From NCBI GenBank assembly GCA_018969455.1, contig JAGWYI010000069.1, forward strand, positions 1-11,731: a stretch of DNA of 11,731 nucleotides, read 5' to 3'. Of the stretch, positions 1 through 6,789 are shown one piece after another. The position numbers and the translations under genes are program-made. The notes beneath the pieces were generated by a model that worked only from the letters and a program-made list of their open reading frames with translations, was not told the origin of the DNA and searched no databases. The DNA comes from Bacteroidota bacterium. GTDB lineage: Bacteria > Bacteroidota > Bacteroidia > Chitinophagales > Saprospiraceae. How positions within the stretch are numbered: the first letter of the stretch is position 1; the number at the start of each line of letters is the position of its first letter.

Positions 1-2
1 GC

Positions 3-3000
3 GCTGTAAGCAACCTTAAAAACCCGCAAAACATCTTCACCACACCAGGTGAATATGTGGTTGAATTCAAAAAAACAGCCAACGGACCGGTTGAGGGCAC
101 TGTCAAAATTAATGTATATCCCAAGCCTGATCCGAAAATTGCCGCCGACCCGTCTGCGGGATGCCGTCCCTTGAACATTCAGTTTTCAGATACGACAAAA
201 TTGGATCCAAGTATCCTGATTTTAAGCAGAAACTGGGTTTTTGGAGACGGAGGCAGCATCGCCAACCAGAAAAATCCGCAATACACCTATTTTAGTACAG
301 GCATTTACTCCGTTTCTCTTGCCTATACCACCAACTATCCTTCCTGCAACGTAACCCGGATTTTCACCGACTTTGTAAAAGTTGGCAGCAAACCCACCGC
401 TGCGTTCAATACCACGCCAGGCAATCTGGTTGCCTGCGAACCGCCCCTCAATGTTTCTTTCACCAATACCACATCGGGCGGCAGTGGCAATTTGACTTAC
501 AGTTGGGATTTTGACAATGGCAATACTGCCAATGTGCAAAATCCGCCCAGCCAAACCTACAATGCAAACGGCACTTATCGCATAAAACTTATTGTAAGTG
601 ATGCATTTGGCTGTTCCGACAGCATTACCCGCATTCTAAAGATCGGTTTGCCCAAAGTCGATTTTCTGGTGGCAGACACCGTTTGTTACCGGGACTCCGT
701 TCAGTTGATCAATCAATCGGATGCAGGCGCTTACAATTGGAACCTGGGTCAGGGAATTTATCCTTATACCTCTACCCTGCTTTCGCCTTACGTGGTTTTT
801 GAAAAGGGCGGTTTGCAAACCATCAGCTTGCAGGTAAGTTCAGGCGCTAATTGCAGCGCAACCCTGAGTAAACAAATATATGTTGAACAACCAGATGCCA
901 GTTTTACCGTAAATCCGGGATCCGCATGCACAAATCCGAGTGTTTTCACCTATCAAGCCAATGCCGACCCTTCCCATCAGTTTGCCTGGACTTTCCACGA
1001 TGGAACTGTTGCCAACGGCCAAAACGTAAGTTACACCTGGTATAGCCCCGATACAAGCGGTTTTGATCCATTTAAAGTATACCGCGATACGGTATATCTG
1101 CAAGTTACTTCGGCTCGAGGATGCAAAGCCGATAACCGGTATATAAACCTGATTCAAATTCCAAATGCCCGATTTACCGCCGACAAATTGAAGGGATGCG
1201 CTCCGCTTACCGTAACTTTTTCAGATAGCAGCCGCGCATTTGCGCCCATTTCCAGTTGGACCTGGATGTATGGCGACGGTTCGAGCCCCCAGGTGCAAGC
1301 TACCAACGCAGGCGTTACCCATACTTTTGATGTGGAGGGCGAATACAATGTGCGTTTGGCAATAAAAACAATCGACGGCTGCGTGGATACCTCCTATCAA
1401 GTTACCATCCAGGTTGGAGCCCCGATTGCAGGCGAAATTTCTTTCGATAAAACCAAAATATGCCCAGGGGATACCGTATTTTTTAAGTACCTGAGTACCG
1501 ATCCCAGAATAGACGACTGGCACATTAGCACCGATGACCATCGTTTGTTTCATTGTTCCGACGATAAAAATCCATTCTGGGTATTTAATACAGAAGCCAA
1601 TACCTTTCCGGTATCTGTAACCACCATTCACAATGGTTGTGTAAATACAGTACCAAGCAAAGACTCAATCGTCGTTCAAGGCCCCGTAGCGCGATTGCAT
1701 TATGAAACCACTTGTAATAACACCTTACAGTTTCATTTCAAAGACGAAAGTACAGGGGCAACTGCGATACATTGGACCTTAGGCGATGGTAGCACCTCTA
1801 CGATGGCTGATTTCAATCATTTATACAATAAAGGAAGTTATCAAGTTATATTACAGGCCGAAAATCCGAATACGCAGTGCCCTGCTTCTTTTGATACAGC
1901 CATCGTATATGCTACCCAGGTGAAAGCCGTAATAACTTTTCCGGATGAAATATGCGGAGATACCGAGTATAATTTAGATGGTTCCAAATCTGTGGATGTA
2001 AATCCGACCTGCTATAAGGGATTTACCTGGTATTTATCCTTTGACCGGCCATTTACCACCAATGAATCTCTTACTCCATACACCTTTGGCCCCTCTGGGC
2101 CACAAACCTTATGGCTTGCCGTTGAAGACATCAATGGTTGCAAAGACACTGTGCGTAAAGATTTTATCATTTACAATCGGAAAATAAACTTTGCGATGGA
2201 TGACTCTCTGATTTGTTTGCCCGGGAAGGTACAATTTACCGATTTAAGCACTTCCGATGCCAATATAACCAGTTGGACCTGGAATTTTGGCGATGGAGAT
2301 TCGCTACAAACGAAGAATGCCATGCATACCTATGTGAACAATCCAGTTGGCGGGCAAACCTTTACGGTAAAATTAAACGTACGAGACGACAAAGGTTGTT
2401 ACGGATACGCCGAGAAGGTAATTTCGGTGTACAAACCGGTAAGTTACATCAGTCCGCAGCAAGCGCAAATATGTGCAGGCAAATCGGTGTTATTCAACGC
2501 AACAGAATTTAAGGACGGTGGATCGGGCTTGCAATGGGAATGGGATTTTGGAAACGGTTTGACGGGTTTGGGTCAAAGCCCGGCATCTACCTTTGCCAAT
2601 GGCGGAGTATACATTGTGCGGCTTAAATTTACAGAAATAGGATCTGGTTGTTTTGGTGAAACCACCGTTCCGGTAACCGTACAGGATTATCCAATTGCGG
2701 CTTTCAGCACCAATGTAGACGGCAAAAACATCATTTGTTACCCGCAAAACATCCAGTTTACCAACACCAGTTCCAGTTCATCGCCACTTTCAACATTTTG
2801 GAACCTGGGGAATGGGAGCAGTGCCGATGGATCTTCAGCCTCGGCAGTATATGGAAAAGGAAGCTACCTTGTTACCATGGTAAGCGCAACCAGCCTGGGT
2901 TGTGCCGATACCATACAGCGAAGTTTCACGCTGGTGGGTCCGGAAGGAAACTTCAACATCGACAAGCCTGCTATTTGCCTGGGCGATGCAATTACTTTTA

Positions 3001-4196
3001 ATCTCCTTGATACCGTAGATGTAAGTTCCTATTCCTGGTCATTTGGCGATGGAAGCACAATCAAAAACACAAGTCCGGTAACCCATCCATACAACTTTTT
3101 ACCCCCGAGCGGACAAGTACCGGTAAAACTGGTATTAACAGGAGAGGATGCAGCGTGTACGTTTATTGTTGAACAGCCCATAAGCATTTCCTTGATTAAG
3201 GCAGATTTCATCGTACAGGACTCCGCGCAATGTTTGGGCTTAAGTCATTCGTTTATAAACAATTCTGTAGCATCCGACCAATGGCAATGGTCGTTTGGGG
3301 ATGGGAGTTTCAGCAGCAACAACAGCCCCAGCCACAGTTACGTCGACGAGGGCAATTACACGGTTACCCTGATTTCAACCGATCTGCCAGTTGGTTGCAA
3401 AGACACTCTGAGTCGCCAGGTTTCGGTGTATGCCAATCCGGATATATATGCCTACGGCGATTCAATATGTGCGGGAGATACTGCGTTGTTGCGCGTTTTT
3501 ACAATTAATCCTCAGGGGAATACGTATATTTGGAAACCTACCCAGGGTCTTATACCGCCTGTCAACAACGATTTTGTTCAAGTGACGGGCATAAACGACA
3601 CACGCACATTTACCATTGAAGTGATTGATCAAAACGGGTGTAGAGGTTTTGATACGGTGCAGGTATTTGTACCCGGGCCCATAAGCCTTGGCAGCGATCT
3701 GGATACCCTGGTAGCCCCCAATGCACCGGTTCGTTTACCTATTCAAGTGGAGCCATTTTATGATTATACATTTACGCCGCCATTGCCCTTAACAGATCCC
3801 ATTGTGGTATCAAGTCCCGATTCCAATTTGACGATAAAATTAAGGGTTCGGGATGAATTAGGGTGTTTTACTCAAAATTATCTGTTTAAAATTCGCATTT
3901 ATCCCGATAAGGTTTGGGCGCCGAATGTTTTCACCCCCAACAATGATGCATTAAACAACACGTTTCAATTGTTATCCATTGGCGACAGAGAATTGGTGGA
4001 GGTAAGGAGTTTAAAAATATACAACCGCTGGGGGCAGAAGGTATTTGAAACCAGCGGCAACCTGAAAACTGCGGTTTGGGATGGCAAGCAGGATGGCGTT
4101 GAATCGCCGGTGGATGTGTATTATTGGGTAGCAGAGATAAGATATTATGGTGGCAGGCAAGAGACCCGAAAAGGGCAAATTAGTTTGATCCGTTGA
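3..4196 (+). CDS. Giant PKD-repeat surface protein with type B T9SS sorting domain (5' end outside window)
   Basis: The reading frame is already open at the left edge (first full codon at base 3), so this is the C-terminal 1397 residues of a longer protein. The GTG at base 57 lies inside a PKD strand and is not a start. From the left edge come the tail of one module, then about 14 PKD/Ig-like modules at roughly 85-residue spacing. Many show the W-x-F-G-D-G signature, for example at about residues 78 and 1096. A more divergent module follows, then residues 1304-1397 form a gliding-motility-associated C-terminal domain, with the conserved PNVFTPNND, IYNRWGQKVFE and WDGK segments and a final G-x-I-S-L-I-R. 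This domain type directs proteins through T9SS (type B, as for SprB-like proteins). The likely role is a surface or secreted adhesin. The ligand cannot be told. No catalytic domain is visible in this part; one could lie upstream. Confidence 0.93.
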   Translation, partial: AVSNLKNPQNIFTTPGEYVVEFKKTANGPVEGTVKINVYPKPDPKIAADPSAGCRPLNIQFSDTTKLDPSILILSRNWVFGDGGSIANQKNPQYTYFSTGIYSVSLAYTTNYPSCNVTRIFTDFVKVGSKPTAAFNTTPGNLVACEPPLNVSFTNTTSGGSGNLTYSWDFDNGNTANVQNPPSQTYNANGTYRIKLIVSDAFGCSDSITRILKIGLPKVDFLVADTVCYRDSVQLINQSDAGAYNWNLGQGIYPYTSTLLSPYVVFEKGGLQTISLQVSSGANCSATLSKQIYVEQPDASFTVNPGSACTNPSVFTYQANADPSHQFAWTFHDGTVANGQNVSYTWYSPDTSGFDPFKVYRDTVYLQVTSARGCKADNRYINLIQIPNARFTADKLKGCAPLTVTFSDSSRAFAPISSWTWMYGDGSSPQVQATNAGVTHTFDVEGEYNVRLAIKTIDGCVDTSYQVTIQVGAPIAGEISFDKTKICPGDTVFFKYLSTDPRIDDWHISTDDHRLFHCSDDKNPFWVFNTEANTFPVSVTTIHNGCVNTVPSKDSIVVQGPVARLHYETTCNNTLQFHFKDESTGATAIHWTLGDGSTSTMADFNHLYNKGSYQVILQAENPNTQCPASFDTAIVYATQVKAVITFPDEICGDTEYNLDGSKSVDVNPTCYKGFTWYLSFDRPFTTNESLTPYTFGPSGPQTLWLAVEDINGCKDTVRKDFIIYNRKINFAMDDSLICLPGKVQFTDLSTSDANITSWTWNFGDGDSLQTKNAMHTYVNNPVGGQTFTVKLNVRDDKGCYGYAEKVISVYKPVSYISPQQAQICAGKSVLFNATEFKDGGSGLQWEWDFGNGLTGLGQSPASTFANGGVYIVRLKFTEIGSGCFGETTVPVTVQDYPIAAFSTNVDGKNIICYPQNIQFTNTSSSSSPLSTFWNLGNGSSADGSSASAVYGKGSYLVTMVSATSLGCADTIQRSFTLVGPEGNFNIDKPAICLGDAITFNLLDTVDVSSYSWSFGDGSTIKNTSPVTHPYNFLPPSGQVPVKLVLTGEDAACTFIVEQPISISLIKADFIVQDSAQCLGLSHSFINNSVASDQWQWSFGDGSFSSNNSPSHSYVDEGNYTVTLISTDLPVGCKDTLSRQVSVYANPDIYAYGDSICAGDTALLRVFTINPQGNTYIWKPTQGLIPPVNNDFVQVTGINDTRTFTIEVIDQNGCRGFDTVQVFVPGPISLGSDLDTLVAPNAPVRLPIQVEPFYDYTFTPPLPLTDPIVVSSPDSNLTIKLRVRDELGCFTQNYLFKIRIYPDKVWAPNVFTPNNDALNNTFQLLSIGDRELVEVRSLKIYNRWGQKVFETSGNLKTAVWDGKQDGVESPVDVYYWVAEIRYYGGRQETRKGQISLIR
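117..3431 (+). repeat. Tandem array of 13 PKD-like modules, protein level
   Basis: Thirteen consecutive modules of about 80-90 residues can be counted by their core W-x-F/L-G-D/N-G motif and their closing G-C-x-D-T type strand. A fourteenth Ig-like module (Y-I-W-K-P) follows immediately. Modules 1, 2, 5, 7 and 9-13 keep a recognisable F/L/Y-G-D/N-G or near match. Modules 3, 4, 6 and 8 are degenerate at this site. The modules differ strongly at nucleotide level, so this is an old protein-repeat array and not a recent DNA duplication. PKD modules are beta-sandwiches that usually act as spacers or adhesion units. Module boundaries are approximate. Confidence 0.8.
3912..4193 (+). other. Type B T9SS C-terminal sorting domain
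   Basis: Residues 1304-1397 of the partial protein match the gliding-motility-associated C-terminal domain: an F-x-P-N-N-D turn, then a hydrophobic strand before N-R-W-G-Q-K-V-F-E, then W-D-G-K, then a Y-Y-W-V strand, and a basic end (L-I-R). In the family this domain is recognised by the outer-membrane T9SS translocon. Type B domains are generally associated with export that depends on accessory PorP/SprF-like proteins; no such gene is in this window. Confidence 0.88.
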
Positions 4197-4217
4197 TATA
4201 TTACTGGAAAAGCATGC

Positions 4218-4256
4218 TATGCCGCTTGCATCAGGATATCCCTTGCAAGCGGCATA
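4218..4256 (+). terminator. Hairpin after the PKD gene, possible terminator
   Basis: Perfect 13-bp inverted repeat: TATGCCGCTTGCA (4218-4230) and TGCAAGCGGCATA (4244-4256), separated by a 13-nt loop, 22 bases after the stop codon. The stem is long and half GC, so it would fold in RNA. No T-tract follows directly, so it is not a textbook intrinsic terminator. It may instead stabilise the 3' end of the mRNA or act with another factor. Confidence 0.5.
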
Positions 4257-4284
4257 CTGAGGCAGAAACTGCAAAAATTTAAAA

Positions 4285-4306
4285 AATTTAACGCGATTGT
4301 TAAATT
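4285..4306. repeat. 8-bp inverted repeat, operator-like
   Basis: AATTTAAC (4285-4292) and GTTAAATT (4299-4306) are perfect inverted copies with a 6-nt spacer. The arms are AT-rich and sit about 220 bases upstream of the next ATG. A dimeric regulator site is possible; chance in AT-rich DNA is also possible. Confidence 0.3.
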
Positions 4307-4391
4307 AATATTAAGTCATTGATTTAAAACAAATTAGCAAAAAAACGAGCCATTAAAATATTGGAAAATGCAAGTCTTTGCCAAATTTCCG

Positions 4392-4423
4392 CTTGTGCTT
4401 ACTCCATTAAAGTTTTACCTTGG
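4392..4423 (+). promoter_or_regulatory. Weak Bacteroidota-type promoter candidate
   Basis: CTTG at 4392-4395, 20 nt of spacer, then TACCTTGG at 4416-4423 resembles the Bacteroidota sigma-70 pattern TTTG - about 20 nt - TAnnTTTG with one mismatch in each box. It would give a leader of roughly 100 nt before the ATG at 4528. The match is imperfect and no experimental mark supports it. Confidence 0.22.
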
Positions 4424-4527
4424 ACCTGATTTTCGACAAATCCCCACCAAAAAAGCCGGAACGAAAAATCTGCTTTACTTTTTCGACATTTTCTGACTTC
4501 TTATCAACTCAAACTTTTTGTTTACTC

Positions 4528-6474
4528 ATGAAACAAACCATTCTACTTGTTTGTCTGCTTATGATGGGTGTTCAGTTCGGTTTTTCCCAAAGCCGTTTGA
4601 CCATCAAGCATCCGATTACCGGAAGAAATTCCATGCCTGTTCAGGCGAAAGTTCAGGATCGCAATGTTACCGGTTTTGAAACTGCCAGTGGCAAGGCGGT
4701 ATCCATTCCACCCAGCAGCAACCGCTTTTTTGCTGAATCTGTTTTGGGTGTGACACAATACGACCTTCAAACCAACTCCTGTATGCCCAACCGGGTACAA
4801 AACTGGGGCAATGGCCAGGTTTCTGCTGCTTTCCTGGTTTCGGCTACAGGCGAGGGTACACCTTATTCAGACCGCGGTACTGGTTACAACAACAATTTTG
4901 CTGGTGATTTTGGTGCACCTGCAACCACCCGTATCGAAGCGGTACGTACCGGCTTCCCATCCTATGCCGTTTCTCCGGTTACAGGCGAAGAATGGGTAAC
5001 CAGCCACGCATCTGGCAATACCATCCACTTTGCCCATAGAGCCAAAGATGCCACTACCTGGACGGAAGGCAACATCCCAACAACTACACCGAATGGCGGC
5101 TTGTGGACCGATGTTGCGGTAGGTGGAGCCGATGGCAAAACCATTCACGTGATCTATTACACTACACCCTCTGGCAATGGCGGTGCTGCCGTAGATGGCA
5201 TGGACGGAACCATCAAATATTGCCGCTCTACCGACAACGGCGCTACCTGGGACATTGTAGACGCCAGCCTGCCAACTGTAAATGGCGATAACTACTTGCA
5301 TTTCACCGCAAACTGTTATACCATCAGCGCCAATGGCGCCACTGTAGCCATCGGAGTTTTTCACAATTTGAACTCTGTTTTGATGTTCAAATCGGAAGAC
5401 AATGGCACCACATGGGCCGACCCGCGTATCGTTCACAAATTCCCATTGAAAAAATGGTCTTTTGACGACGGCTACACCTTCGACCAAATTTCTTCCGAGT
5501 TCAATCCAGACATCTGGCCACAACCAAACGGCGTGACCGACTCCCTGGCGATTCTGACCAACGACAACACAGGCGATGTTTTGGTAGACGACAACGGAAT
5601 TGTGCATGTAGCCTTTGCGTCCTTCTTTATTCGCGATGCGGATACAACCGATGACAACTCCTACAGCCTGTATCCGGGTACCAACCTGGGTATCATTTAC
5701 TGGAACGATCTGATGGACGACAATGCCGGTATTGCGTCCGGTTACTGCCCCGACATCAACGGCGATGGCAGCCTGGGTACCACAACCAGCCAAATCTATT
5801 ACGATGGCTATTATGGAATGAGCCTGAGCACCCTTCCAACTTTGGGTATGGATGCTGAGGGCCGTGTGTACATCTCTTACATTTCAAACAACGAGTTGGC
5901 TGTTTCAACCGACAATTTTTTCTACAAACAGCCATTCCTTACCCGCAGCTCAGTAGATTGGACTACTTTTGACAATCCACAAGTTGTTTTGCAAGACGAT
6001 TTGGTAAGCGACCCTTTGGTAACAGCCTTCTCTGAAAACTTTTATGCTGCCATTGCACCAAAAGTTGATGACAAAGCCCATATTGTATGGCAACAAGACT
6101 TTACCCTGGGTGTTACCCTGCGCATAACCGGTACACAGCCTGCAGAAGACAACCAGATTCTGTACCTTGGTTTCCCGGTTGACCGTTTTATTGTAGGTGC
6201 AAATGAGCCAAAAACAGCCATCAACAACATGAAGTTGATGCCGAATCCGGCTTCCAGCAACACAGCGTTGTTGTTTGATTTGAAAGAAAACGCTGAATAC
6301 AACATTTCTGTGATCAATATGGCTGGTCAGCGTGTAATGGACCTCAATGGTCAGGCTGTAGCAGGTAAAAATGCCCTCAACCTGAACACTGCTGCCCTGA
6401 ACAGCGGCGTGTACTTCGTACGTGTAAACGCAGGCGCACAAAGCGGGGTAGTTAAATTGAACGTCGTGAAATAA
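4528..6474 (+). CDS. Secreted sialidase-like beta-propeller protein with type A T9SS sorting domain
   Basis: The 648-residue protein starts with a clear Sec signal peptide (K-Q-T, then a hydrophobic stretch to about residue 18, then F-S-Q-S), which fixes the ATG at 4528. The frame extends upstream to a TTG at 4420 but that would bury the signal peptide. Asp boxes (S-x-D-x-G-x-T-W) are clear at residues 234-241 and 289-296, and a degenerate one ends at W178. These and repeated blade-like strands (T-I-H-V-I-Y-Y, I-V-H-V-A-F, R-V-Y-I-S-Y, K-A-H-I-V-W) indicate a sialidase/BNR-type beta-propeller. I cannot identify the arginine triad and nucleophile of true sialidases, so enzymatic activity is not claimed. 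A D-I-N-G-D-G loop (409-414) resembles a calcium-binding turn. Residues about 567-648 are a type A sorting domain with M-P-N-P-A-S-S. The gene has its own terminator and appears monocistronic. Likely location: cell surface or medium. Confidence 0.88.
   Translation: MKQTILLVCLLMMGVQFGFSQSRLTIKHPITGRNSMPVQAKVQDRNVTGFETASGKAVSIPPSSNRFFAESVLGVTQYDLQTNSCMPNRVQNWGNGQVSAAFLVSATGEGTPYSDRGTGYNNNFAGDFGAPATTRIEAVRTGFPSYAVSPVTGEEWVTSHASGNTIHFAHRAKDATTWTEGNIPTTTPNGGLWTDVAVGGADGKTIHVIYYTTPSGNGGAAVDGMDGTIKYCRSTDNGATWDIVDASLPTVNGDNYLHFTANCYTISANGATVAIGVFHNLNSVLMFKSEDNGTTWADPRIVHKFPLKKWSFDDGYTFDQISSEFNPDIWPQPNGVTDSLAILTNDNTGDVLVDDNGIVHVAFASFFIRDADTTDDNSYSLYPGTNLGIIYWNDLMDDNAGIASGYCPDINGDGSLGTTTSQIYYDGYYGMSLSTLPTLGMDAEGRVYISYISNNELAVSTDNFFYKQPFLTRSSVDWTTFDNPQVVLQDDLVSDPLVTAFSENFYAAIAPKVDDKAHIVWQQDFTLGVTLRITGTQPAEDNQILYLGFPVDRFIVGANEPKTAINNMKLMPNPASSNTALLFDLKENAEYNISVINMAGQRVMDLNGQAVAGKNALNLNTAALNSGVYFVRVNAGAQSGVVKLNVVK
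6229..6471 (+). other. Type A T9SS C-terminal sorting domain
   Basis: The last roughly 80 residues show the usual order: a P-N-P-A turn (572-575), a strand with L-L-F-D-L, then I-S-V-I-N-M-A-G-Q-R-V, then G-V-Y-F-V-R-V, ending in V-V-K-L-N-V-V-K. In the family this domain is normally removed after outer-membrane passage, with attachment to anionic lipopolysaccharide or release. Confidence 0.85.
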
Positions 6475-6789
6475 AATTGGCCTAAACAGGCAAACGGAAG
6501 CGCTGGTTTGATTTCAAGCCAGCGCTTCTTTTATATATGTTAAAATAAATTAATTTTTAAAACATTGATATTTATCATCAAATTTATTTTTTTAGATTTT
6601 TATAAAAAAACTACAAATAATTGGTCATTTCAGCCAATAAAGCGCCCTTTTTTTCGTTTTGGTCTTTTTTAATCTGCTTTCCAGCTCGTTCGCGCATTCA
6701 GTCGCAAAGACATCCCACCCACCTCAAACAACCCGCCTTCCCGGAAAGCCGCAAGTAAAAAACCGATTTATTCATCAACATTTTTTACC
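6475..6789. other. AT-rich intergenic region, terminator plus unassigned upstream region
   Basis: This 315-base gap starts with the intrinsic terminator of the upstream gene, continues through a very AT-rich segment (about 6530-6660), and ends in a more balanced stretch before the DUF1800 ATG. I looked for TTTG - 19 to 21 nt - TAnnTTTG and found only partial -7-like matches such as TAGATTTT (6593-6600) with no partner box. A promoter for the DUF1800 unit should lie here but cannot be placed. No gene is seen. Confidence 0.6.
6497..6528 (+). terminator. Strong intrinsic terminator after the propeller gene
   Basis: A 14-bp stem (6497-6510 with 6515-6528, one G-U pair) closes a 4-nt ATTT loop, with core GAAGCGCTGG pairing to CCAGCGCTTC. 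It is followed by a T-rich tail from 6529 (TTTTATATAT). It begins 22 bases after the stop codon. This is a textbook Rho-independent terminator and separates the propeller gene from the DUF1800 unit. Confidence 0.9.

Larger units (their letters stand above)
4197..4527. other. AT-rich intergenic and leader region, no gene
   Basis: This 331-base gap contains a 13-bp hairpin just after the upstream stop, a small 4-bp stem (GCAG/CTGC, 4262-4272), an 8-bp inverted repeat at 4285-4306, a weak promoter-like match near 4392-4423, and a leader rich in T and A before the ATG at 4528. No RNA gene or small ORF with a convincing start is seen. Confidence 0.6.

Noticed and set aside
57..59. GTG as the start of the PKD gene
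   Set aside because: The frame is open to base 3 and the codons before it encode the conserved N-P-Q-x-x-F-T-T-P-G-E-Y part of a PKD module, so the gene simply continues upstream.
2213..2512. 99-codon + strand frame inside the PKD gene
   Set aside because: It is in another frame of a clearly coding stretch, with a composition (Arg/Cys/Gln-rich) typical of out-of-frame translation.
117..3431. Recent DNA tandem duplication or CRISPR-like repeat
   Set aside because: The periodicity exists only at protein level; modules share no long identical nucleotide stretches.
4420..4527. N-terminal extension of the propeller gene from a TTG
   Set aside because: It would place 36 polar residues before a clear signal peptide that begins with the ATG at 4528.
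4867..5793. 308-codon open frame on the minus strand inside the propeller gene
   Set aside because: It lies wholly antisense to a gene with signal peptide, Asp boxes and a sorting domain. It has no recognisable domain or sensible start context, so it is a codon-bias shadow.
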